Shown one piece after another: positions 10,630-23,033 of a stretch of 64,000 bases of DNA. How positions within the stretch are numbered: the first letter of the stretch is position 1; every line of letters starts with the position of its first letter. The position numbers and the translations under genes are program-made. The notes beneath the pieces were generated by a model. The model was not told the DNA's origin. It made no database searches and saw nothing but the letters and a program-made list of their open reading frames with translations. Source of the DNA: Eriocheir sinensis (Eukaryota > Arthropoda > Malacostraca > Decapoda > Varunidae); assembly GCF_024679095.1 (NCBI RefSeq), contig NC_066513.1:7860804-7924803 (forward strand). The letters are read 5' to 3'.

Positions 10630-12185
10630 TTCTGTATCCTGTCCTATTGCTACTGTACGCCCTCTGAACCCACCGAAGGGGCGATGCTTCTGACATTTTT
10701 CTTCCGCTCTTTGGGACGACCTGCGGATGTATTTTTCCGATTTCCCGTGGAATGACTACTGCTTCCAGGAGAGAGACGGGCGCATCACAACACAGAGGTG
10801 ATTGTCTCTGGAATAGAGGCACACATTCCACGTACTTTTTTTACTCCTTATGCTAAAAAGCCTTGGTTTAATCACGCTTGTTCTCGTGCTGTCCAAGATA
10901 GAGAGGCAGCTCACAAAAGGTACTTGAGCCTTCGCACTCCTGCTAACCATAATCTTTATACTTCTTGCCGGAATCGTACCAAATCTATTTCTCTACTTAC
11001 CAAATGCTCTTTCATCTACAGTAAATGTCAAAACCTTGCTCTCTCTAATTCTTCCAGAGACTTCTTGCACATGGATAAATTATCTCCTCCAATTTCACTT
11101 CTTCATCTTTTCCTCCTCTTCTTAATCCTGACAGCACCGCCGTCTCACCTATCTCTAAGGCGGAACTCTTCTCTCAAACTTTCTGTAAAAACTCCACCTT
11201 GGACGGGTCTGGGCATATTCCTCCTTCTCATCCCCGCTCTGACTCCTTTATGCCTGTTATTCAGATTCTTAAGAATGATGTTTTCTTTGCCCTCTCTGGT
11301 CTCAACTCTCAGAAGGCTTATGGACCTGATGGAGTGCCTCCTATTGTGCTCAAAAACTGTACTTCCGTGCTGACACCCTGCCTGGTCAAACCCTTTCGCC
11401 TCTGCCTATCAACAGCTACTTTTCCTTCCTGATGGAAGTACGCCTACATACAGCCTGTGCATAAGAAAGGTGACCGTTCCAATCCCTCAAACTACCGCCC
11501 TATTTGCTTTACTTTCTTGTCTATCTAAATCTTTTGAATCAATCCTTAACCGGAACATTCAAAAGCACCTTTCTACTTCCGACCTTCTATCTGATCACCA
11601 GTATGGGTTCCGCAAGGGGCATTCTACTTGCGATCTTCTTGCTCTCTTAACTGACTTTTGGTCGCTCTCTCTTAGCCGTTTCGGTGAAGCTTTCTCAGTT
11701 GCGCTGGACATATCGAAACCTTTCGATAGAGTGTGGCACAAATCTTTGCTTTCTAAACTGCCCTCTTTCGGATTCTATCCTTCTCTCTGTTCCTTTATCT
11801 CCAGTTTCCTTTCCGGCCGTACTATTTCTGCTGTAGTAGACGGTCACTGTTGGTCCCCTAAACCTATCAACAGTGGTGTTCCACAGGGCTCTGTCCTATC
11901 ACCCACTCTCTTCCTATTATTCATCAATGATCTTCTTTCCATAACAAACTGTCCTAACCATTCATACGCTGACAACTCCACTTTGCATTATTCAACTTCT
12001 TTCAACAGAAGACCCTCTCAACAGGAATTGGGAGACTCCAGACTGGATGCTGTACAACTCTTAACCTCAGACCTTACTATCATTTCCGATAGTGGTAAAG
12101 GGAACCTTGTGTCCTTCAATGCCTCAAATACTCAAATTCTCCACCCATAAAATCGACACAATCTTCCAAACACCTATCCCCTATA
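10630..12185 (+). pseudogene. Jockey-like LINE ORF2 fragment (endonuclease end to RT), truncated at both ends
   Basis: Starts inside the endonuclease/linker (PLDPPKR region at about 10665) and runs through the RT: AYGPDGVP (about 11320), SNYRP-equivalent at about 11490, YGFRKGHSTCDLL (about 11600), VALDISKPFDRVWHKS (about 11700), GVPQGSVLSPTLF (about 11875). The active-site motif reads SYADNST at 11965-11979, so the second Asp of ADD is Asn. It stops at about 12185 inside the thumb region, with no poly-A. LINEs normally lose their 5' end, so the missing 3' end implies a later deletion. Relatives: 14796-19675, 33820-34876, 57907-60300. Confidence 0.85.
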
Positions 12186-12984
12186 GCTATACGAACGGAA
12201 GGTAGCTTTCGGTGTGCCATACCTGTTTTGTTGAAACTCTAGAATCACATCCAAGTCAAGCCATTATTTTTATTTATTTGCTATGCATGACTGTGATACC
12301 CGTTTCCATTATTATTACTGATTTGTGAGATTTTAAAATGCGGGGAAATATTACTAATTTAGCAGTGATAGGTTACTTTCTGCTCATGTGCTGGGTCTTC
12401 AGCTAGAAACTGCTCTAGATAAGGTTAAGTCCATCTTTATATATAATGATGCACAGTCTTCATTTCCATGGGTACCAATGTCATTATAATATGCTGAAGA
12501 CATTTTCCTACAATATTCTATAATCTACTTTGACGCTCAGGCAAAATGTAACATGTTGATATGGCACAACAAAGAGAGCAGCATGGTGGGTAATGGAATC
12601 AGTGCCCCATTCATCTTCACATCATTATTCTCCACTAATTTTCTCTCCATATGATAAAGTTTACTGAAGGCAGGTAACGGAAAGGACTCAAAGTGCCTTT
12701 GTGTTGATGGAGCTTTGGTAGTTTGTCAGCCACGTACCCTGTGACGAATATATCAATACGGAGTTTATGACTTTCAGGAGGCAGCGTCCCTCCCAGCAGG
12801 GAAGGGTCACGCGAGGAAGGGATTTGTAGGTAAGAAAAAAACTTCCCCAACTGCTGCCAATAATGTCTTACAGCGTCAAATATTGTTTAATTCATCCATC
12901 ACAGCAGCAGCACTCAAGGAGAAGCACCCAGACTTATTTGAAGTCTCTCAGTACCCTGAGAGCTACCGCGCGCCGCCTCTCAGG
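12186..12984. other. Unassigned AT-rich interval
   Basis: No homology to the other elements in the window was seen. A short open stretch on the plus strand (about 12860-13010) reads QRQILFNSS and AALKEKHPDLFEVS. It could be a decayed element ORF or a host exon, but it has no supported splice sites. Confidence 0.35.
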
Positions 12985-14098
12985 CCCGTACCAAGAGTCA
13001 CGAAGGTTTAGTGACGAAGATCGAAGGGGAGGACGGTGCGTACCTATAGTCACTAGCATTTTTGGAACGAAGGCCTACGGGAGACGAAGGGAAGGCAAGG
13101 TCTACCCCGTGTCTTCCCTCAGACCTTCGAGGAAAAATATGTTTATTTTCTAAATTTGGCGTGGCAAATAGTTGCGGTTCAGTTAAAACAACCTGATAAA
13201 ATATTTTACCTAATTGGAAAGTCATATATTATAGTTGCAGCGAATATGTTTGTCTTGTTTACAACAGTAGCAGGCGCCTTCAAAGCGCAGATGTACCAGC
13301 CAGGCGGGAACCTTCGTGGCTTACATTCTCCAACGATCTATGTTTTTTTCAAATTCTTTCTCATTTCAGTTAAGACATCTGGCTCTACAAGTGCAAACAA
13401 AGGGTATCTTAATAATTTACTGCATGCAAATAACGATTAATAATGGGAAAAAAATATGAAATAATAAATAATAACTGTTGAATGTGATGCTAGGCTATTT
13501 CGAATATATTAGGCTGCCCATGTTATTTATACATGCAACATTAAAATTCCTTATGTAGAGACACTTGCAGAGTCGTTTGTCACTTTATATCCCTTAATGA
13601 GATGAAATATGAGTATCTGAAAGGCTATAGATCGTTCGAGTATGATCAAACTATCTGTTTGATATACAAGTTGTTTCTTCGTGTCCTTGTATGGTATATT
13701 ATCGATGCAAATCTTCTGTTTGCAGTTCATATACGATGGTTTGAGGATTTTTGGATACACAAACATTCATGATCTTCACGCAATCACAAACTCACAATGC
13801 GCAGGTGCCACATCTACGTTTACGAGTGAACAGACGGAATTAAATGGACAATATTATGGCTGTAATAGCACCATGGAGGTATTATACCTCCATGGATAGC
13901 ACTGTGTGTTTGTATGTGTGTGCGTGCATTGGATCTGGTAGGTGAAAAGAAGGTTGCTGTGTGTGTATGTGCATTTACCTTCCCGAGCGACTTGTGGTAA
14001 GGATTGAAGGCACGGTCTGAGGCCTTGCCTATATTGTCGAAGGGAAGGTACGCGGCTCGACCTTCATGACTCTTGGTACGGGCCTCAAGGTCGTCAGC
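12985..14098. repeat. Possible element with short inverted ends
   Basis: aggcccgtaccaagagtca at about 12992 on the plus strand recurs in inverse orientation at about 14073-14092, with the adjoining gaaggt also shared. The enclosed 1.1 kb holds no recognised ORF. A target-site duplication was not found, so a DNA transposon is only one explanation. Confidence 0.3.
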
Positions 14099-14464
14099 AG
14101 CCAGCCTTGACACGCACCTTTATCACAGGCTTTAATAATCTCCTGTCACCTTCTTACGGCACATTCCAGCAGCTGGTGACCATATTACGGTAAAATATGA
14201 GAGTAATATGGTGGGTTGCCGACACTTGTTGGTATAGACACAAACTCTCTCTTATCTATATTTCCCAGAGCTCACTGGCTGATGGCTCCGAGCTGACTGT
14301 TAGGGAAAGGTGTGCAGGTCTGGCACAAGTGTGCTCAGTTTTTGTGGACGACCCGTATGGCTGTGGAACAAATACAAGAGACGTGTGCGAGTGTACGAAA
14401 AGCTCGGCGAATAACAGGGCCAATAATGGCGTCTAAATCTTAGGTTGTCGGTACTCTATCAAGG

Positions 14465-14795
14465 GACTCTAGGTGGACAAGGGGGAACGGGTTAAAGGAG
14501 ACTGCCCATCCATCTCCACTCCACCCGAGAACTGAACCTGGGACAGCACCCTTCTGTCAGTGAGCTGACTATGACTCACTGGATCTTATCAGCTCGTTGC
14601 TTAACACTCACTCAGGATCCAGCCTGACACACCATCCAGTCCCAATGCTTTTCTCGCGTCCACACCCTCCAGGTTGTCTATTTTCCTCGGCCCTTCATGT
14701 CCATTAAAATCACTTTCCCTTGTAAACACTCCTTGAAAACAACCACTCAAAACTTCCTTCATTGTTGCAGCATCTTCATACTCCTAACCATCCAC
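14465..14795. repeat. Intron block shared with 36770-37130
   Basis: Landmarks gactatgactcactgga, cacaccatccagtcccaatg and catgtccattaaa occur in the same order in both places, each downstream of an exon A. The block also has a reversed B-box-like stretch (gaactgaacctggga), so it includes an old tRNA-like SINE. It belongs to the duplicated module. The Jockey poly-A end abuts it at 14796. Confidence 0.65.
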
Positions 14796-16048
14796 CTTTA
14801 GTTTTTTTTTTTTACAACAAAGGAGGCAGCTCAAGGGCATAAAAAAAAGGAAACAATAATAAAAAAAAGCCCGCTACTCGCTGCTCCTAAAAAAGAATCA
14901 AAGAGAGAGAAATTTCGGGAGGAGAGGTGTCCTGATACCCTTCTCTTGAAAGAGTTCAAGTCGTAGGCAAGAGGAAATACAGAGGAAGGAAGATTGTTCC
15001 AGAGTTTACCAGCGTGAGGGATGAAAGAGTGAAGATGCTGGTTAACTCTTGTATAAGGGGTTTGGACAGTATAGAGATGAGCATGAGTAGAAAGTCGTGT
15101 GCAGCGGGACCGCGGGAGGGGGGGAGGCATGCAGTTAGCAAGTTCAGAAGAGCAGTCAGCGTGGAAATATCGATAGAAGATAGAAAGGGAGGCAACATCG
15201 CGACGGAATTTAAGAGGTAGAAGACTATCAGTAGGAGGAGGAGAGCTGATGAGACGAAGAGCCTTAGACTCCACTCTGTCAAGAAGAGCTGTGTGAGTGG
15301 AGCCCCCCCACACTTGAGATGCATACTCCATACGAGGGCGGACAAGGCCCCTGTATATTGATAGCAACTGCGCGGGGGAGAAGAACTGGCGGAGACGATA
15401 CAGAACGCCCAACCTCGAGGAAGCTGATTTAGCGAGAGAGGAGATGTGAAGTTTCCAGTTGAGATTTTGAGTAAAGGATAGACCGAGGATGTTTAGTGTT
15501 GAAGATGGTGATAGCTGAGCGTTGTCGAAGCATAGGGGATAGGTGTTTGAAAGACTGTGTCGAGTTGATAGGTGGAGAAATTGAGTTTTTGAGGCATTGA
15601 AGGACACAAGGTTCCTTCTGCCCCAGTCGGTAATGATAGCAAGGTCAAAGGTTAAGCGTTCTGCAGCCTCCAGTCTGGAGTCGTGTACTTCCTGTTGAGA
15701 GGGTCTTCTATTGAAAGAATTTGAATAATGCAGAGTGGAGTCGTCGGCGTATGAGTGGACAGGACAGTTTGTTATGGAAAGATCATTGATGAATAACAGG
15801 AAGAAAGTGGGTGATAGGACAGAGCCCTGTGGAACACCACTGTTGATAGGTTTAGGGGAAGAACAGTGACCGTCTACCACCGCAGAGATAGAACGGCAGG
15901 AAAGGAAACTGGAGATAAAGGAACAGAGAGAGGGATAGAATCCGAAAGAGGGCAGTTTAGAAAGCAAAGACTTGTGACAGACTCTATCGAAGGCTTTCGA
16001 TATGTCTAGCGCAACAGAGAAAGTTTCACCGAAACGGCTAAGAGAGGA
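14796..16048 (-). pseudogene. Jockey-like LINE, 3' half of RT and 3' end
   Basis: The minus-strand frame 16057-14831 (408 aa) reads SRFGETFSVALDISKAFDRV, GVPQGSVLSPTFF, SYADDSTLHYS (catalytic ADD intact) and a long C-terminal region with LVRPRMEYASQVWGG and NNLPSSVFPLA. It ends with a short 3' UTR and a poly-A tail seen as a T run at 14802-14812. Together with 17853-19675 it forms one element split by a CR1 insertion. This half is open throughout. Confidence 0.88.
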
Positions 16049-17852
16049 TAAGAACATAAGAACATAGGAACGCAGGAGTCTGCAAGAGGCCGGTAGGCCT
16101 GTACGAGGCAGCTCCTTTGACCCTAAGCTCCCGTGTATCTAACCCCACCTAATATCGCTGTCCATGAATTTATCTAGTCTATTTTTGAATGTGACAATTG
16201 TATTGGCACTCACCACATGACTGCTAAGCCTATTCCACTCATCCACCACCCTGTTAGTAAACCAATTTTTGCCTATGTCCCTGTTGAATCTGAATTTATC
16301 CAGTTTAAACCCGTTACTTCGTGTCCTACCCGGTTTTCTTACCAACAAAACCTTATGAATGTCTCCCTTATTAAAGCCCTTCATCCATTTATAAACCTCG
16401 ATCATGTCTCCACGCACCCTTCGCCTTTCTAGAGAATGCAAGTTTAACTGTTTGAGTCTTTCCTCGTATGGCAAGTTTCTCAACCCCTGAATCATCTTAG
16501 TCATCCTCCTCTGCACCGATTCTAACATTTTGATATCCATTCTATAGTAGGGTGACCAGAACTGAACCGCATAGTCAAGATGAGGTCTAACTAATGCTAA
16601 ATATAGTTTGAGGAAGACTTCAGGGCTTCTGTTGCTTACGCTCCTTGAAATAAATCCCAGTACCCTATTAGCTCGATTTCTAGCTTGAATGCATTGTGCC
16701 CTTGGACGGAGATCAGAGCTCACTAAGACCCTAAATCCTCTCACCCAGACCTACTTATGAGAGTGTCATTTAAGCAATAGTTATGTGAGGGGTTGTTCCT
16801 ACCTACACTCAGAATACTGCACTTCCCTACACTGAACTCCATCTGCCATTTATCCGCCCAGTCATATAATCTGTTGAGTTCACCTTGGAGAATACTAGCG
16901 TCCTGATCCGACTCAATTACTCTACCGATCTTGGTATCATCTGCAAATTTACTAACATCACTACTAATTCCTGTGTCTAAGTCATTGATATAAATAATAA
17001 ACAAAAGTGGACCTAATACCGAACCTTGTGGGACCCCACTCGTAACACATCCCCAGTCAGATCTTTTACCATTGATTTGCACTCTTTGCTTCCTATTGCT
17101 AAGCCACGCCTTGACCCAGTTCAAAACTTTACCCTCTACTCCGTGAGCCTGTAATTTAAGCAACAGTCGTTGGTGAGGAACTTTGTCAAACGCTTTACTA
17201 AAATCAAGATAGATTACATCATAATTTTCATCTCTGTCAACCGCCTCAAATACTTTATTGTAGAAGGACAAGAGATTGGTGAGGCATGACCTACCTTTTG
17301 TGAACCCATGCTGCGAGTCGTGAATTAAGCTATGTTTCTCTAAATGCTCCCGAATGTTCCTGGCTATTATGGACTCCAGCATCTTCCCTATAACCGATGT
17401 TAAGCTAATTGGGCGATAGTTTGAAGCAACTGACCTGTCCCCCTTTTTAAAAATCGGCGTCACATTAGCTACTTTCCATAGGCTCGGCACATAGCCAGTA
17501 TTTACCGACATCTTAAAGATGTCGGTTAGTGGGTCACTGATTATATCACCTAACTCCTTTAATACCCTCGGAAATATCCTGTCAGGACCTGGCGACTTGT
17601 TCTTCTTAAGCTTATCTATCTCATCCTGAACTACTTGCCTGGTAATGATTATATCCCTCAATTTATCGCCATCCCCGCCCTCGTACACCTGAACTCTTTC
17701 CGGTATAGTCGTTCGATCCTCCTGTGTGAATACTGAAAGGAAGTAGTCGTTCAACAATGTGCTCATATTTTCGTAATTTTCTACTAGCTCCCCTGTGTTT
17801 GTTTTCAGCGGTCCAATTTTCTCCCGTGTTTTTGTTCTATACATCTGAAAGA
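16049..17852 (-). mobile_element. CR1-type LINE (subfamily A) inserted in Jockey
   Basis: This 1804-bp minus insertion interrupts Jockey between TDSW and SRFGE. A 4-bp repeat AGGA flanks it (16045-16048 and 17853-17856). Its 3' end shows the tail unit cttatgtt repeated (plus strand taagaacataagaacat), resembling the octamer tails of CR1. The RT reads NKSPGPDRIF, VANVTPIFKKGD, DSQHGFTKGRSCL, YLDFSKAFDKVPH, SGVPQGSVLGPLLF and SKFADDTKIGR, and the C-terminal domain LVRPHLDYAVQFWS, SVQRRMTKMIQG. It is 5'-truncated in the linker. A small deletion near 16735 shifts the frame; otherwise it is well preserved. Confidence 0.88.
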
Positions 17853-19675
17853 AGGACCAAGAGTCAGTTAAGAGAGCAAGAAGATCGCCAGTAGAACGCC
17901 CCTTGCGGAACCCATACTGGTGATCAGATAGAAGGTTAGAAGTGGAAAGGTGCTTTTGAATCTTCCGGTTAAGGATTGATTCAAAAGCTTTAGATAGACA
18001 GGAAAGTAAAGCTATAGGGCGGTAGTTTGAGGGATTGGAACGGTCACTCTTCTTAGGCACAGGCTGTACAAAGGCATACTTCCAGCAGGAAGGAAAGGTA
18101 GATGTTGATAGGCAGAGACGAAAGAGTTGGACCAGGCAGGGTGTCAGCACGGAAGCACAGTCTTTAAAAACAATGCGAGGCACTCCATCAGGTCCATAAG
18201 CCTTCTGAGAGTTGAGGCCAGAGAAAGCATAGAAAACATCATTTGGAAGAATCTTAATAACAGGCATAAAGGAGTCAGAGGGGGGATGAGTAGGAGGAAT
18301 ATGCCCAGAATCGTGCAAGGTGGAGTTCTTACAGAAAGTTTGAGCGAAGAGTTCAGCCTTAAGAGACAGATGAGACGGCAGTGCTGCCGTCAGGGTTAAG
18401 GAGAGGAGGGAAAAAGGAAGAAGTGAAATTGGAGGAGATATTTTTGGCTAGATGCCAGAAGTCACGGGAAGAATTAGAAGAAGCAAGGTGTTGACACTTT
18501 CTATTAATAAAAGAAGTTTTGGTAAGTCGGAGAATAGATTTGGCACGATTCCGGGCTGAAATGTAAAGGTCATAGTTAGTGGGAGTTCGAAGGCTCTGGA
18601 ACCTTTTGTGAGCTGCCTCTCTATCTTTAATAGCACGAGAACAAGCATGATTAAACCAAGGCTTTTTAGCATGAGGAGTAGAGAAAGAACGTGGAATGTA
18701 TGCCTGCATTCCAGAGACAATCACCTCCGAGATGCACTGGGCACACAGAGAGGGGTCTCTCTCCTGGAAGTAGTAATCATTCCATGGGAAATCGGAAAAG
18801 TACATCCTCAGGTCGTCCCACTGAACTGAAGCAAAATGACAGAAGAATCGCCTCTTCGGTGGGTCCAGAGGATGTACAGGAGCGATAGGACAGGAAACAG
18901 AAATAAGGTTATGATCGGAGGAGCCCAACGGAGAGAACAGTTTGACAGAGTAAGCAGAAGGATTAGAGGTAAGGAAGAGGTCTAGAATGTTGGGCCTGTC
19001 TCCTAGACGGTCGGGAATACGTGTAGGGTGCTGAACCAACTGCTCTAGGTCGTTGAGGAGAACAAAGTTGTAGGCTTGTTCACCAGGCTGGTCAGCGAAA
19101 GAGGATGAAAGCCAAAGCTGGTGGTGAACATTGAAATCTCCCAAGATGGAGATTTCAGCGAAGGGAGAGTGAGTCAAGATGTGCTCCATTTAGAATTCAA
19201 ATAGTCAAATAATTTTACATAGTTAGTAGAGTTAGGTGAGAGATAAACAGCACAAATGTATTTAGTAATAGAATGACAGTGAAGTCTTAGCCAAATAGTG
19301 GAAAATTCAGAAGAGTCAAGGTCGTGGGCACGAGAGCAAGTGATGTCGTTGCACACGTAGGCGCAACATCCAGCTTTGGATTGAAATTTAGGATAGAGAT
19401 AGTAGGAGGGAACAGAGTAGAGGTTACTGTCAGTAGCCTTAGAAACCTGTGTTTCGGTGAGGAAGAGAAGATGAGGTTTAGAGGAGGAGAGATGGTGTTC
19501 CACAGAATGAAAATTAGAACGAAGACCACGAATGTGTGCAGAAATTGATAAGGAGGAGGTTCGAGGAGTTATCAGGACACCTCTCAAGTCGGCAGCCAGA
19601 AGGGGAGTCCTTCCTGGGGGAATTTATGGTCACCCCCAGGCGGGGACTCCGATGCAGTGTTGTTTTTCGCCATTT
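17853..19675 (-). pseudogene. Jockey-like LINE, endonuclease and 5' half of RT
   Basis: Minus-strand reading starts at about 19671 (MAKNNTASESPPGG), then SISAHIRGLRSNFHS and HLLFLTETQVSK (endonuclease), [23 protein letters not shown] (catalytic SDH), the linker [16 protein letters not shown], and RT start AYGPDGVPRIVFKD and YGFRKGRSTGDLLALLTDSW. Frameshifts near 19588, 19190 and 18360 break it. With the insertion removed the element is about 3.1 kb, close to a full ORF2; no ORF1 is seen upstream. Confidence 0.86.
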
Positions 19676-19980
19676 TAAATTTTATGCTTATTCCTTCTCT
19701 ATTTCCGGCTTGCTGTTGACATATCGGCTGGTCTTGTAATATTCTATTATTTTCTTTTCATAGTACCTCTGTTTCTCTCTTCGTATTCTTTTGTATTCAT
19801 TTCTTGCTTGATTGTACTTCAATTATTTGTTTAGTCTTCTCCATCTGTTCCATGCTACATTTTTTTTTCCTTTAGCTATTTCACATCTTCTTTAAACCAA
19901 ACTATCTTTTTAATCTCTCTTCCCCATATATGGTATGTGTCACCTTAGTCATTGTAAAACTTGAGTATAGATCCCCTACG
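19676..19980 (-). pseudogene. LINE linker fragment
   Basis: Minus-strand reading gives AWNRWRRLNK and YNQARNEYKRIRRE, the basic linker between endonuclease and RT of CR1/L2-type LINEs (compare the linker of the copy at 25780-26000). It is cut at 19676 by the 5' end of the Jockey element. Confidence 0.5.
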
Positions 19981-19994
19981 ACTACGCATGGAGG

Positions 19995-20223
19995 TCACAA
20001 GTGAGAGATATTTGGGTACAACTGAACACACACACACACACATACACCCGGGAGCAGGGACGCAACCCCCGATTGACACCCAGCACCCGTTCATTCACTG
20101 CTGGGTGGACAGAGGCACGAAGTAGAGGTGGCTGCATATCCGTCTCCACTCCAAGTAGGAATCGAACCTGGGAGATTTCTTTTGAGGTGAACACGCTCGT
20201 CACTGCACTACAGAGCTCCTTTG

Positions 20224-20256
<33 letters not shown>
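19995..20256 (-). mobile_element. tRNA-derived SINE with flanking (CA)n/(GT)n
   Basis: Minus strand: ctctgtagtgcagtgacgag (A-box-like) followed by ggttcgattcc (B box, plus-strand about 20159-20169), then a body ending in a CA/TG tract at 20027-20043. The right edge abuts (GT)n at 20227-20256. The head resembles tRNA but does not fold into a complete one. Similar pieces are at 9065, 14500 and 36800. Confidence 0.6.
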
Positions 20257-20262
<6 letters not shown>

Positions 20263-20371
20263 ATGCGGCAACGCTGCCGCCATCACGGTGCCGGAAAAGG
20301 GGGCCCTTTTTTGTAAACGTAATATAGAACGAAAAAAATATTTTGACACGTGCTGTGTGTGTGTGTGTGTG

Positions 20372-20925
20372 TATTTACCTAGTTGTAGCTTTACAGGGCC
20401 TGGGCTTAGGCTCGTGTGGTCCCGTCTTCGTATCTGAATTTGTTCAACTTTTCCTTAAAGTATTGTACACTCTTCGCCGATACTACATCCTCACTTAGTC
20501 TGTTCCAAACCTCTATATTTCTTTGCGGGAAGCTATATTTCTTTATGCCTCTCAAGCATCTTCCTTTACTCAATTTTTTATGGTGTCCTCTTGTGCTCCT
20601 GGTGTTTATTCCTTCTTTTATTAGTAGCTCTTCATTATCTACATCTTCCATTTTGCTTAATAATTTATAAATTTGTATTAGGTCTCCCTTTCTCTTCTTT
20701 GTTCCAGTGTTGGTAGGTCCATCTCCTTTAATCTTTCTTAATATGTCAATCCCTCCAGCTCTGGAACCATTTTTGTTGCCATTCTTTGCCTTCTTATTCT
20801 TATGTGTTTCTTCTTGTGGGGAGACCACACCGCCTCCGCATATTCCAATGTTGGTCTAATCATAGTGATTATTAACTCTTTCATCATAACCTTATCCATG
20901 TTGTGGTGTAGTGCCCCGGGAATCT
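20372..20925 (-). pseudogene. Coiled-coil LINE, segment 5: RT C-terminus and 3' end
   Basis: The 140-aa minus frame at 20828-20406 reads KRKGDLIQIYKLLSKMEDVDNEE, RSTRGHHKKLSKGRCLRG and YSFPQRNIEVWNRLSEDVVSAKSV, the C-terminal domain of a CR1/L2-type RT. Upstream, up to 20925, MDKVMMKELIITMIRPTLEYAEAVWSPHKKK is readable. The 3' end shows tttacctagttgtag on the plus strand, next to a GT tract (20354-20371). It is the last part of one element that begins at about 30105; the missing link continues at 23656. Confidence 0.85.
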
Positions 20926-21406
20926 ACGGGGCATTCGTTTACTAATTTTGACTGAATTTACAAAATTATCATTGATTACTGAATAGGGAGAGTTAAAAGA
21001 CATGAATTACTTACTCCCGCGTGTAATTGAATGTGAACGGTAGCTGCCACCACCACCACGATATGTGGATCGAACCGCAGCTCAATGGGGAGAAAAAATA
21101 ACTAAAGACAATGAACTGCACTTTACACTCAATTACGCCGGGATGAGGAATTGAAGAAATGACTCCTTTAGGTAGCGTGAAACCTTATGAAAATAGGACG
21201 TGAGGCACCTTTTTCCGTATACCGTTCCGGCCAACCCACCGTAACCTTAAAATTCAATGAAAGGAATGGTGACAAACAAGAGTGATGATTCAGTTTCAAA
21301 AAGAATTTAATGTGACAGTGGAAAGAACGATAATTCACTGATATTTAGGGGAGGGGAGATGAACAATGTGTCTTACCTAGCAGGTGGGTGAGAGAAGACT
21401 GGCCCG
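20926..21406. other. Left part of an unidentified insertion in the LINE
   Basis: Starts with a short hairpin (tgccccg at about 20913 pairing with cggggca at about 20926-20932) and then AT-rich sequence without a reading frame. With 23335-23655 it interrupts the RT between NIGLAFHC and MDKVMM. TG at the left and CA at the right edge suggest an LTR-type end, but no matching 4-6 bp duplication was found. Confidence 0.4.
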
Positions 21407-21825
21407 TAGGGGTGGGCAGGTACCGGTACCAGTACCGGTACTAACGGTACCAGCTAAACGGTACGGTACCGGTACCAGATTGCTCGGATTTATTTATTGG
21501 ATTTATTGATAATCGATTTTTTTTTAGGTTGTTAATAAATATTGTTATTGTTATTAGACTATGATCGAGTACATCCATAATAACTATACATGCTATTTTT
21601 TATCGAAAAAATAAATATTCACTTCATTCAGAGAGAGAGAGAGAGATCACCACTTAGTAAGTGGATATCTCGGTGATATGGGTAGTGGGTACTCGATCAT
21701 AGTCTAATAACAATAACAATATATATTAGCGTTTTCTAAAGACTCGTGGGACTCACTAACTTTTAACCCAAGACTTCGTTTTCTTTTTACTTGCCACTGT
21801 TAAATTCGTATGACTCGTTAACTTT

Positions 21826-21879
<54 letters not shown>

Positions 21880-22981
21880 ATATTTATCCAGTAAAGCATT
21901 AACGAAAAAAGTTTGAATCCCTTGGCGAGAGTTTCTGGCTATAAAGAATTGCATGATGAATTATATAAGATGATTAAATATTGGAGGTGTAGCAGGCGAG
22001 AGAGAGAGAGAGAGAGAGATCACCATGCACTTAGTGAGTGGATATCTCGGTGATATGGGTAGTGGGTACTCGATCATAGTCTAATAACAATAACAATATT
22101 TATTAGCAACCTAAAAAAGAAAAAGAATCGGACATGAAAAATTATCCAGTAACTCCAATAAATAAATAAAATAATGGAAACGGGAGCTGTGATGGAAACG
22201 GAAAGCAGGACAAAATGGTGGGAACTTGGGGAGACGGTCAGCGGGGCAGTGACTCAGCGTCTACACACAGGGCTCATACCACATGGAGGCGGGCGAGCAC
22301 CGAGCGTCACTAAGATCCTAACGGCAATGCGCAGTGCCGAGTGATCATTAAGCTTCCCGGAACCCAAGTGATCATGATGCTTCGCGGTACCAGTACCGAT
22401 AGCAGTTATCGATACCAGTACCGGCGAGTGATCATTAAGCTTCCCGGAACCCAAGTGATCATGCTTCGCGGTACCGGTACCGATAGCAGTTATCGATACC
22501 AGTACCGGTACCTGGTATCGATAACTGCTATCGGTGCTGGTGCCGCGAAGCATCATGATCACATGATCTTCGCGGTACATACCGATAGCAGTTATCGATA
22601 CCCTGGTATCGATAACTGCTATCGGTACTGGTACCGCGAAGCATCATGATCACTTGGGTTCCGGGAAGCTTAATGATCACTCGGTGCTCGCCCGCCTCCA
22701 TGCGGTATGGGTCACTATGGGCCCTGTGTGTAGACGCTGAGTCACTGCCCCGCTGACCGTCTCCCCAAGTTCCCACCATTTTGTCCTGCTTTCCGTTTCC
22801 ATCACAGCTCCCGTTTCCATTATTTGATTTATTTATTGGAGTTAGTGGATAATTCTTCATGTCCGATTCTTTTTCTTTTTTAGGTTGCTAATAAATATTT
22901 TTATTGTTATTAGACTATGATCGAGTACATCCATAATAACTATACATGCTATTTTTTTTTCGAAAAAATAAATATTCACTT

Positions 22982-23033
<52 letters not shown>

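Noticed and set aside
12863..13153. Possible host exon with AALKEKHPDLFEVS
   Set aside because: No supported acceptor/donor pair and no link to the FN3 frame; a decayed element is as likely.
22254..22860. Open frames of about 100 residues in the hAT element
   Set aside because: They arise from the palindrome and repeat themselves on both strands (DSSYRYQ and similar); no transposase motif is present.
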